DNA of 5,005 nt from Nitrosospira sp. (GTDB taxonomy: Bacteria > Pseudomonadota > Gammaproteobacteria > Burkholderiales > Nitrosomonadaceae), in assembly GCA_030453055.1 (NCBI GenBank), contig JAKDLC010000190.1:1-5005 (forward strand), written 5' to 3'. The position numbers were made by a program, and so were the translations under genes. Shown here one piece after another: positions 1 to 4,866 of this stretch (the stretch's first letter is position 1; every line of letters begins with the position of its first letter). The notes under the pieces were generated by a model, which worked only from the letters and a program-made list of their open reading frames with translations, did not search any database and was not told where the DNA came from.

Positions 1-845
1 TGCATGGGTTCACGGTGCTCCACGAAGCCGAGAGCCCCTATGGCTGGGTAAGGGTGGTCAATGACGAAACGAACGGATTCCGCCTGTTGCTCGCCGATGC
101 TTCGGTCATCAGCGCCGTGGATATCGCCAGGGGACGCAGCATTCTGGGTTATCAGGAAATACTGGGACTGCTTCCCCTGTTTCGGCCGGAAACCACCCAG
201 GCCCTGCTGATCGGACTCGGCGGCGGACATGTCGCCCGCGACCTGAAATCGAAGGGCATAGAAACGGATACCATCGAAATCGATCCGGCGGTGGCCGACG
301 CCGCCAAGCGCTTCTTCGCCTTCCAACCGACAGGCGCGTTCATCGTCGGCGATGCGCGCTACGAGATCAAGCACCTGCCACATCGCTACGATTACATCAT
401 GCATGATTGTTTCACCGGCGGCTCCGAACCCACCCACCTGCTCACACAGGAGATGCTGTTGGAGCTGCGCGCATTGTTGAAGGACCGGGGCATCCTCGCG
501 CTCAATTATGTGGGATTCGCCACCGGCGAAGGTTCCGAAGCGGTCGCCTCGGTGCAACGCACGCTCAAAAGCGTGTTTCCGCATTTGCGAGTTTTCACTA
601 CGGTCAAGAAGGATTTCACCGACTTCGTTTTTGTTGCCTCGCAACACCCGCTGGAGCTCGATGGATCGAGTTCGGATGTCCGCGCCCAATGGCTTCTGAG
701 CCAGGAATATTCAATGCCGGGTGATGCGGGAATCATCATTACCGATGATTACAATCCCCTGGAAAGCTGGCAAGTGCGTAAATCGGAAACGTATCGAAAA
801 CTGTTCATCGAGCGGATCGATTTACGGTTGTTGATGCTGGTGTAG
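1..845 (+). CDS. Spermidine-synthase-like SAM-fold protein, 5'-truncated by the window edge
   Basis: The reading frame is open to the left edge (first full codon at 3). A GTG at 15 could start it, but the preceding codons read HGFT and join smoothly to the 'VLHEAESPYGWVRVV' strand typical of the N-terminal beta domain of spermidine-synthase-like proteins, so I treat GTG as an internal Val. Numbering from that Val: glycine-rich nucleotide-binding loop GLGGGHVAR at 67-75, acidic strand end TIEIDP at 86-91, VGDAR at 111-115, and YDYIMHDCFTGG at 125-136, where true aminopropyltransferases have a D-S/T-x-D-P type active site. Only the first Asp is kept, so synthesis of spermidine is doubtful. The family is often fused to an N-terminal membrane domain, which would lie outside the window. 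The C-terminus (DDYNPLESWQVRKSETYRKL) is typical of the family. The stop codon TAG lies inside the palindromic element that begins at 841. The fold assignment is firm; the substrate is unknown. Confidence 0.85.
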   Translation, partial: HGFTVLHEAESPYGWVRVVNDETNGFRLLLADASVISAVDIARGRSILGYQEILGLLPLFRPETTQALLIGLGGGHVARDLKSKGIETDTIEIDPAVADAAKRFFAFQPTGAFIVGDARYEIKHLPHRYDYIMHDCFTGGSEPTHLLTQEMLLELRALLKDRGILALNYVGFATGEGSEAVASVQRTLKSVFPHLRVFTTVKKDFTDFVFVASQHPLELDGSSSDVRAQWLLSQEYSMPGDAGIIITDDYNPLESWQVRKSETYRKLFIERIDLRLLMLV

Positions 846-1028
846 TGAGTCAGAGATATCGCTACTTAAAAATGACTGGATTGGCGCCATACTGCGTTGC
901 TCGTCGTTGCATATGAATAACTATGCGCCTCCTCGCGCCTTGTCTGACACCAATCCAGTCATTTTTAACATTCCTTGCCGGTTTATTCATTTGAGCCGGT
1001 TAGGTAACGATATCTCTGACTCACTACA
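841..1028. mobile_element. Nested MITE-like palindromic element (188 bp, non-coding)
   Basis: The ends are inverted repeats: 841-869 pairs with 1000-1028 over 29 bp with two mismatches, and the outer 21 bp are perfect (TGTAGTGAGTCAGAGATATC plus G). The element is flanked by CTGG at 837-840 and 1029-1032, a candidate 4-bp target duplication; both copies happen to be followed by TGTA. No transposase or credible ORF lies inside, so it would have to be moved in trans. A second inverted repeat inside (866-884 with 950-968) suggests another small element inserted into the first. The left end supplies the TAG stop of the upstream gene. The transcript could fold into a long hairpin and act as a terminator. 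A purely structural repeat (REP/ERIC type) is the alternative. Confidence 0.65.
870..964. repeat. Inner 95-bp inverted-repeat unit flanked by TTAA
   Basis: The 15-bp ends AAATGACTGGATTGG (870-884) and CCAATCCAGTCATTT (950-964) are perfect reverse complements. TTAA lies directly outside each end (866-869 and 965-968). TTAA is itself a palindrome, so it may be a target duplication or just the tip of the repeat. Removing this unit and one TTAA leaves a compact 89-bp outer element with 29-bp ends and a 31-bp centre, which is why I read it as a nested insertion. The centre of the inner unit is only partly self-complementary. Confidence 0.55.
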
Positions 1029-1091
1029 CTGGTGTAACCTTCCGCATGCCCGGCGAGTATCCGCCAGGATAACCTGCGACAATTTGCCACA

Positions 1092-1120
1092 TTGACGGGC
1101 GCGCATTCACGCATGATACT
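1092..1120 (+). promoter_or_regulatory. Sigma70-type promoter for the tandem PEP-CTERM genes
   Basis: TTGACG (1092-1097) matches five of six bases of the -35 consensus. After a 17-nt spacer comes GATACT (1115-1120), four of six for the -10. Transcription would start near 1127, giving a leader of about 95 nt before the ATG at 1223. It is the best promoter-like pair I found between the palindromic element and the gene. No operator is recognisable. Confidence 0.5.
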
Positions 1121-1170
1121 GGCGATAAATGGATTGCGCGGCGCTGGCTGTGTAATGTTTGTTGAATCCC

Positions 1171-1194
1171 CGCCATATCGCTATCGGTATGGCG
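1171..1194 (+). promoter_or_regulatory. Leader hairpin just upstream of the ribosome binding site
   Basis: CGCCATATCG (1171-1180) and CGGTATGGCG (1185-1194) pair over 10 bp with one G-U wobble around a CTAT loop. The stem ends 10 nt before the AAGGA (1205-1209). It has no following T-run, so it is not an intrinsic terminator. It may stabilise the mRNA or influence ribosome access; this role is inferred from position only. Confidence 0.4.
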
Positions 1195-1222
1195 AGATCT
1201 CTCCAAGGAATATACTGCGATT

Positions 1223-1855
1223 ATGAAAATGAAAATGATAAGTGCGGCGGCCGCGCTGTCCTCATTGCTCGCCCCGATCTCCATGGCTCATGCCACCGGC
1301 ACGTTCGACAATAACACATTTTCGGTCAGCTACGTTTTCGGGCCAAGCAGTACGACCGACCCCCTGGAAACCACCTCAGTTACCGGAAGTTCAGCTATGG
1401 TCGAGCTTGCGGACTTCTGGGCCTGGCAAATCGATACGGCGGGCAACGACTTGTCGCTCACCTGGAACAAGGAGGGTCAGTTTATGAATAATCCTGCCAT
1501 TGCTCCATTTATCGGTTTTCGTATCTCTGACACCAGCGGCCAGCTGGCTGACATCCTCGGCGTTTCGATAACCAACACCGCTTACACCCCTTCGACGTAC
1601 GGCAATCTCATAGAAGGTTTCGGGGCGTCGAATCTTACCTTTGACGCCGATAATATCTATGTTAATCTGAATACGTCCATGTGGCATGATTTTGACCCCG
1701 CTCCGGGGCAAATGGGCGACAAATTCCGCGACACGATCGCATTGGAGGTCAATTTTCAGACATCCCCCATACCCGAGCCCGAAGCCTACGCCATGTTACT
1801 CGCCGGCCTGGGTTTGCTGGCCACGATGAGCCGCCGGCGCAGGACGCCGGGGTAA
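1223..1855 (+). CDS. PEP-CTERM sorting-domain protein, first of two tandem paralogues
   Basis: The product is 210 residues long. A Sec signal peptide covers 1-24 (basic MKMKM start, Ala/Leu-rich core, cleavage after AHA). The mature part is Ser/Thr/Asn-rich, probably all-beta, and has no cysteine. A C-terminal PEP-CTERM signal follows: P184-E185-P186, a hydrophobic helix (about 189-202) and the basic tail RRRR. Such signals are recognised in the inner membrane by an exosortase, which releases or anchors the protein for the surface or exopolysaccharide matrix; no exosortase is encoded here. Blocks shared with the next gene include W68-x-I-D-T (68-72), GFRISDTSGQLADIL (98-112), TNTAY (117-121) and NIYVNLNTSMWH (144-155). 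The AAGGA at 1205-1209 is 13 nt from the first ATG, so the spacing is long; in-frame ATGs at 1229 and 1235 are possible but further away. The specific function is unknown. Confidence 0.9.
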   Translation: MKMKMISAAAALSSLLAPISMAHATGTFDNNTFSVSYVFGPSSTTDPLETTSVTGSSAMVELADFWAWQIDTAGNDLSLTWNKEGQFMNNPAIAPFIGFRISDTSGQLADILGVSITNTAYTPSTYGNLIEGFGASNLTFDADNIYVNLNTSMWHDFDPAPGQMGDKFRDTIALEVNFQTSPIPEPEAYAMLLAGLGLLATMSRRRRTPG

Positions 1856-1928
1856 CCGTTAGGGGCAGCCAACCATGCCAATCTTCAGTTCTCACACACC
1901 ATCCATTGCAACGTTACGGATTCATTCC

Positions 1929-1935
1929 AAGGAGG
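1929..1935 (+). promoter_or_regulatory. Shine-Dalgarno AAGGAGG that fixes the start of the second PEP-CTERM gene
   Basis: A near-perfect AAGGAGG lies 8 nt before the ATG at 1944. It rules out the upstream in-frame ATG at 1875, which would put 23 extra polar residues in front of the signal peptide. It is stronger than the site of the upstream paralogue, so the second gene may be translated more efficiently. Confidence 0.8.
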
Positions 1936-1943
1936 AGTTGATC

Positions 1944-2588
1944 ATGCAAAAATTCAGAAAGCGCTTCGCACTGGCCGCGATAGGTTCCTTGTTCGCCCTG
2001 GCGCCCGCGGTGCATGCGGCAACCAATACGTTTGACGGCAACGATTTTACGGTAAGTTATGGAGTTTCATTCACTGGCCCTGACACCTTCATTCCGGGTC
2101 CCCAGGAAAACGTCACAGGCAATGCCACCGGCGTTGAAATTGCCGATATGGCCGGCTGGAAGATCGATACCATGGGCGACTCCCTGATGCTTAGCTGGAA
2201 CAGGGCAGCCGATTTCATGAACGCCGGCACTCCCGCGTTCATTGGTTTCAAGATTTCCGACACGAGCAGTCAGTTATCCGACATCCTCGATGTCTCGGTC
2301 ACGAATACGGCTTACAATTCGTCCGCAACATCTGGCAATCTGGTGGAAGGCTTCATGCCTTCACAAGTCACGTCCGATGCGAATAACATCTACGTCAACC
2401 TGAACACGGCCATGTGGCATCAAACGCCCATGGCCAGTATGGGTGACCCCACCCGTGACCTGATCGCCTTATCCGTCGATTTCGCTGCTCCCATACCGGA
2501 ACCGGAAACCTACGCCATGCTGCTGGCAGGCCTGGGTGTGATGGGCGCCGTCGTACGCCGGCGCAAAGCGGCGGATAAAGCGGCGTAA
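1944..2588 (+). CDS. PEP-CTERM sorting-domain protein, second tandem paralogue
   Basis: The product is 214 residues long from the ATG set by the AAGGAGG. The signal peptide covers 1-25 (MQKFRKRF basic start, cleavage after VHA). The mature domain is clearly homologous to the preceding protein along its whole length: NTFDGNDFTVSY near the new N-terminus, then W-K-I-D-T, GFKISDTSSQLSDIL, TNTAY, NLVEGF and NIYVNLNTAMWH, then MGD..RD.IAL. The tail is P185-E186-P187, a hydrophobic helix and RRRK, the standard exosortase signal. There are no cysteines. It lies 88 nt after the previous stop with no terminator between, so the two are probably one operon produced by tandem duplication. A strong terminator follows at 2618. 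The likely role is an exported surface or matrix protein; ligand and activity are unknown. Confidence 0.92.
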   Translation: MQKFRKRFALAAIGSLFALAPAVHAATNTFDGNDFTVSYGVSFTGPDTFIPGPQENVTGNATGVEIADMAGWKIDTMGDSLMLSWNRAADFMNAGTPAFIGFKISDTSSQLSDILDVSVTNTAYNSSATSGNLVEGFMPSQVTSDANNIYVNLNTAMWHQTPMASMGDPTRDLIALSVDFAAPIPEPETYAMLLAGLGVMGAVVRRRKAADKAA

Positions 2589-2617
2589 GCTTGCCTCCAA
2601 CCGCCTGGTTTCAATCG

Positions 2618-2650
2618 CGAAGGCCGCCTCGACGGGGCGGCCTTCGTTTG
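2618..2650 (+). terminator. Intrinsic terminator of the tandem PEP-CTERM operon
   Basis: CGAAGGCCGCC (2618-2628) and GGCGGCCTTCG (2636-2646) form a perfect 11-bp GC-rich stem with a 7-nt loop, followed by TTTG. It begins 29 nt after the stop of the second gene. The T-run is short but the stem is strong. Confidence 0.8.
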
Positions 2651-2920
2651 TCATACGGTTGCATTCTCCTGACGTGCGTTGCATTCGCCTGTACCGCTCG
2701 ATTACCTGATCGCAAGTTCGCCGCACCTCATTGGCATAGCTCCAATCATCCGGCGGGTTGGTCGCGTTCGTTCCGAACGAAAGATTGGGGAAAAAGACTT
2801 TTTCCGGCATGCTGACTCCCTATGCGGCTGCGACGATATGCCGCATTGACTCGGCTGTTTTTCTGGCTTAAGGTTCGGGTAACATCAGCGCTTCCGTTCA
2901 ACAGGCACGGTTCGATGATG

Positions 2921-2947
2921 TTGGTCGAGAATTACCTATACTATAAA
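2921..2947 (+). promoter_or_regulatory. Weak candidate promoter for the third PEP-CTERM gene
   Basis: TTGGTC (2921-2926) and TATAAA (2942-2947) are separated by 15 nt, which is short. An overlapping TATACT (2937-2942) offers another -10 without a good -35. An A/T-rich patch here and the need for a promoter after the terminator at 2618 support transcription starting nearby, but the leader would be very short (about 15 nt). Confidence 0.3.
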
Positions 2948-2954
2948 CGTTTGG

Positions 2955-2959
2955 AAGGA
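2955..2959 (+). promoter_or_regulatory. Shine-Dalgarno AAGGA that fixes the start of the third PEP-CTERM gene
   Basis: AAGGA (within GGAAGGA) lies 9 nt before the ATG at 2969. The frame is open upstream to an ATG at 2822, but that extension adds 49 basic and aromatic residues ahead of an obvious signal peptide and has no comparable site. Confidence 0.75.
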
Positions 2960-2968
2960 CTACTCCAT

Positions 2969-3745
2969 ATGAAAAAATCACTTTCTCTCAGCTTGCTTCT
3001 CACGAGCATGGCCTCGCTGCCGGCGATGGCGCATGTCGATTACACCGGGCAGGACCTTGGAACTTTCACCGGACTCAGCGCGGCCACCGGCAGTGTTCTG
3101 GATACATCCGTCGGCGGCAACTATGGATGGGCGGATGCGGCGGATGCGGATTGGGGCAATTCCCATAAAGGACGGTTTCTTAAATTTACCCTGGAAAATC
3201 CCGCCGACGTGACGCTTTCCATGCAATCGACGACAATGGAGCCCAACAGCTCAGGCGGCGTTCTGCTGCCGGGCTTCTCCGTGTATGAAGGGCTCGCTCC
3301 TCTTGGTGCCCATGACTTCACCGACCTCGCTTTTCTATGGCGAGATATGCAGGCGGGACCGGCCGCGGACGAAGGCTACTGGAATGCATTGGGTAGTTTC
3401 CAGGCTGCAAACGAAGCAGGCGAGACGGCTTTTCTGACTTTTCAGGGTTACGCTGTCGATGGAACCGCCGCCAATTTTGGCAGTCCCACTACACAGCCCG
3501 GCGTCACGGGCGATGGCGTGGCGGACGGCATGGTGAGCAAAAGCTTTTCGCTGGACGCGGGCACGTATTCCGTTGTCGTCGGCGGCGCCACTTACGATGC
3601 CGCGGGGACGGCCGCCGGCAACAGGAATTATCATTTTAACGCCGATATAGCGGTAGCGGCCATACCGGAACCGGAGACCTATGCCATGTTGTTGGCCGGC
3701 CTGGGTTTGATCGGGGCCATCGCCCGCCGGCGCAAGTCAGCCTAG
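2969..3745 (+). CDS. PEP-CTERM sorting-domain protein of a different family
   Basis: The product is 258 residues long. The signal peptide covers 1-21 (MKKSLSLSLLL, cleavage after AMA), so the mature protein begins HVDYTGQDLGTF. Further landmarks are GNYGWADAADADWGNSHKGR (50-69) followed by the beta strand FLKFTL (70-75), LLPGFSVYEGL in the middle, GDGVADGMVSKSFSLDAGTYSVVVGG, and NRNYHF near the end. It reads as an extracellular beta-sandwich with glycine-rich loops; the Asp-rich and His-containing stretches could bind metal, but this is conjecture. No cysteine is present. The tail is P233-E234-P235, a hydrophobic helix and ARRRK, almost identical to the tails of the two upstream genes although the bodies are unrelated. 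It has its own ribosome site and lies beyond a terminator, so it is probably a separate transcription unit. The exact function is unknown. Confidence 0.92.
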   Translation: MKKSLSLSLLLTSMASLPAMAHVDYTGQDLGTFTGLSAATGSVLDTSVGGNYGWADAADADWGNSHKGRFLKFTLENPADVTLSMQSTTMEPNSSGGVLLPGFSVYEGLAPLGAHDFTDLAFLWRDMQAGPAADEGYWNALGSFQAANEAGETAFLTFQGYAVDGTAANFGSPTTQPGVTGDGVADGMVSKSFSLDAGTYSVVVGGATYDAAGTAAGNRNYHFNADIAVAAIPEPETYAMLLAGLGLIGAIARRRKSA

Positions 3746-3768
3746 CGGTTTTCCACCCAACCCTCCAC

Positions 3769-3811
3769 CGGTATAAACCACCCCGACGCAACAGCGGGGT
3801 GGTATTAACCG
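3769..3811. terminator. Imperfect inverted repeat, probable terminator after the third PEP-CTERM gene
   Basis: The arms 3769-3785 and 3795-3811 pair over 17 bp with three mismatches; the inner 9 bp (ACCACCCCG/CGGGGTGGT) are perfect with a 9-nt loop. It starts 23 nt after the stop. There is no proper T-run on the plus strand; on the minus strand TTTATACC follows the inner stem. It could end transcription from either side but would be a weak intrinsic terminator. Confidence 0.5.
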
Positions 3812-4022
3812 CCTCCCACCAGCGCGCTGTATTGCATGGATACTCCAGCGCCTTGTGCGTCGGCAGCGCCTTCTATCCGGTTCGTGTTCCTCGGCTCGCA
3901 GCTTCGCTCCACGCTTCCTCCCCACACTCAGCCACCCTCATGCAGTTGCGCTTCGCTTCGTTCGCTGTGATCAACTTGCGGCGGGACTTTCACCCACAAG
4001 AGTGCGCCCATGCTGGGCGCAC
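3812..4022 (-). ncRNA. Truncated group II intron, 5' end and part of domain I
   Basis: Read on the minus strand from 4022, the sequence begins GTGCGCCCAGCATGGGCGCA, which matches the GUGYG 5' end of bacterial group II introns (the L. lactis LtrB intron also starts GUGCGCCCAG). Next comes GTGGGTGAAAGTCCC inside a CTTG/CAAG stem, then the GAACGAAGCGAAGCGCAACT and GAGCCGAGGAACACGAACCG stretches and GGATAGAAGGCGCTGC, all in the style of domain I. Only about 210 nt are present. The reverse transcriptase/maturase gene (domain IV) and domains V and VI are missing, because the neighbouring PEP-CTERM gene occupies the space. It is therefore a dead fragment that cannot splice or move by itself. The end near 3812 is approximate. 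It lies 4 nt past a terminator stem, the usual target of class C introns. This is from memory of the family, not a search. Confidence 0.7.
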
Positions 4023-4026
4023 AAGA

Positions 4027-4061
4027 ACAAGGCCGGGTTAGCTGCGCTAACCCGGCCTTGT
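4027..4061 (-). terminator. Strong intrinsic terminator of the minus-strand secreted-protein gene
   Basis: The 16-bp arms (4027-4042 and 4046-4061) are perfectly complementary with a 3-nt loop. On the minus strand the stem ends CCTTGT and runs into TCTTGTG, a T-rich tail. The stem begins 25 nt after the stop of the gene at 4087. The 3' side has no T-run on the plus strand, so it serves the minus-strand gene. A second perfect hairpin (4002-4010/4014-4022, 3-nt loop) directly below belongs to the intron fragment. Confidence 0.85.
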
Positions 4062-4086
4062 CCGGTATTCCGAGGATGTGCGAATA

Positions 4087-4503
4087 TTATTGCAGCGTGG
4101 CGCTAAGCGTTTGCGTGCCGGAGGCGGCTTGGTTGTTTTGTTCGAGCTTCGCGGCTATTTGCCGATGGACGGCGGCTTCTTTTATGTCCTCACTCACGAC
4201 CCGCTCGTACTTGCGCACCAGCGCACTGGTATGCGATTGCAGATCCTGTGCCTGCCTGCCAAAGAGATAGGCCTTGTCCTCATAGTGCTCCAGCAACTCT
4301 GTTTGTTCCTGTGCTTTTACCTGCATCTGCCTGGCTTCGTCTTCCAGGGCTTTCGCCACCGCAAGGTGGTCGCCGGCGGTCACGGCTTTCTGCGCCGCCG
4401 CAAGGATAACGGGATCTTCGGCCGCCATCGCGGATGAACTCACCGAAGCCAAAAAGCCCACCATCGATAACGCTGCAATAAGTTTTCCGAATTCTGTTTT
4501 CAT
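4087..4503 (-). CDS. Small secreted, mostly helical protein of unknown function
   Basis: The product is 138 residues long. The signal peptide covers 1-27 (MKTEFGKLIAALSMVGFLAS core, cleavage after AMA before AEDP). The mature part (about 111 residues) is Ala/Glu/Gln/Lys-rich and almost wholly helical: one helix around AAAQKAVTAGDHLAVAKALE, then a long heptad-like stretch (EARQMQVKAQEQTELLEHYE onward) through HRQIAAKLEQNNQA, suggesting a helical hairpin or coiled coil in the periplasm. No cysteine, lipobox or catalytic motif is visible. The ATG at 4503 is chosen because the signal peptide begins there and GGGGG lies 5 nt upstream; an in-frame TTG four codons earlier would overlap that site. 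It points toward the third PEP-CTERM gene (convergent) and is monocistronic, with its own terminator. I do not recognise the family. Confidence 0.85.
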   Translation of the reverse strand: MKTEFGKLIAALSMVGFLASVSSSAMAAEDPVILAAAQKAVTAGDHLAVAKALEDEARQMQVKAQEQTELLEHYEDKAYLFGRQAQDLQSHTSALVRKYERVVSEDIKEAAVHRQIAAKLEQNNQAASGTQTLSATLQ

Positions 4504-4622
4504 GGTAGCCCCCAAATGGAGTGAAAGTGACTACATCCTAACTCGGTCAACAGTACGAGTATATTGGGGAAACCCTGGTTTTATACTAAGAAAAACCCTT
4601 AGCCCGAATCATTCATGTCCGG

Positions 4623-4642
4623 ATTCCCGCTTTCGCGGGAAT
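4623..4642. repeat. dRS3-like inverted repeat (ATTCCC-N8-GGGAAT)
   Basis: ATTCCCGCTTTCGCGGGAAT is an 8-bp stem with a TTTC loop. It fits exactly the ATTCCC-N8-GGGAAT form of the neisserial dRS3 repeat, and the flanking 'GGAATGACG' is usual for multicopy repeats of betaproteobacteria. In Neisseria such repeats serve as integration targets for filamentous prophages; no phage is seen here. Confidence 0.6.
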
Positions 4643-4710
4643 GACGGGGGCACCCGCAAGGATTCATATCGATTCGCCCGTCTCGGCGGGTATGCCGGAC
4701 GGCTGGGCGC

Positions 4711-4736
4711 GACAAATTGCCGCGCGGCAATTTGTC
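4711..4736. repeat. Perfect 26-bp palindrome
   Basis: GACAAATTGCCGC (4711-4723) is followed without a gap by its exact reverse complement GCGGCAATTTGTC (4724-4736). As RNA it would form a hairpin with a loop made from the central CGCG; as DNA it could bind a dimeric regulator. It lies about 210 bp upstream of the secreted-protein gene and about 130 bp before the ATG at 4867. There is only a weak T-rich tail (ATATTT). Confidence 0.6.
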
Positions 4737-4866
4737 ATATTTACAAGATGATTTTTCGTTCCTACAATTCATTCCGTGCGGTTAATCCGGAGTTCGATGA
4801 GCAGTGGAACAACCCGCCGGCTTAACCTCGCAAGCGCTTTGAAGCGCTCACAGCAAAGGCTTTACC

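Larger units (their letters stand above)
2651..2968. other. Intergenic region with a possible minus-strand gene remnant and small hairpins
   Basis: No confident gene lies in these 318 bp. On the minus strand an ATG at 2810-2808 is preceded by AGGGAG at a normal distance, and 53 or so codons of non-repetitive sequence follow (MPEKVFFPNLSFGTN onward, with DDWSYANEV). The frame then continues through the terminator and antisense into the PEP-CTERM gene to a stop at 2469, so if it was ever a gene its 3' part is lost. Small hairpins occur at 2765-2781 (CGTTCG/CGAACG or TTCGTT/AACGAA) and 2822-2846 (ATGCGGC/GCCGCAT, 11-nt loop). Neither has a T-run. The promoter and leader of the next gene lie in the last 50 bp. 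Confidence 0.35.
4504..4866. other. Non-coding region upstream of the secreted-protein gene
   Basis: About 360 bp without a convincing gene. It should hold the minus-strand promoter of the secreted-protein gene; TATAAA on the minus strand near 4580-4585 is A/T-rich enough to be a -10 but has no good -35. It also holds the dRS3-like repeat and the 26-bp palindrome listed separately, and a small AGCGCT/AGCGCT hairpin at 4833-4848. A frame at 4748-4825 would give only 25 residues with no ribosome site, so I do not call it. Confidence 0.5.

Noticed and set aside
907..1095. Plus-strand 62-residue frame
   Set aside because: It lies mostly inside the palindromic element, has no ribosome site and no protein-like character.
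1875..1943. Longer start for the second PEP-CTERM gene
   Set aside because: It places 23 residues before a clear signal peptide, and the AAGGAGG at 1929-1935 points to the ATG at 1944.
2822..2968. Longer start for the third PEP-CTERM gene
   Set aside because: The 49 extra residues precede a standard MKKSLSL signal peptide, and a good ribosome site lies inside this stretch.
3900..4022. Integron attC site
   Set aside because: The GCGCCCA/TGGGCGC hairpin suggested it, but no RYYYAAC/GTTRRRY core pair or cassette is present, and the minus strand fits a group II intron 5' end much better.
3799..4106. Two overlapping plus-strand frames of about 80 residues
   Set aside because: They run antisense through the group II intron fragment and the terminator; the reading frames are by-products of structured RNA sequence.
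4078..4437. Plus-strand 119-residue frame
   Set aside because: It is antisense to the secreted-protein gene, which has a signal peptide and a terminator in the right orientation.
4513..4515. TTG start four codons upstream for the secreted protein
   Set aside because: It overlaps the G-rich ribosome site and adds nothing to the signal peptide; the ATG at 4503 is preferred.
4502..4825. Plus-strand 107-residue frame
   Set aside because: It overlaps the start of the minus-strand gene and crosses the dRS3-like repeat and the 26-bp palindrome; no ribosome site.
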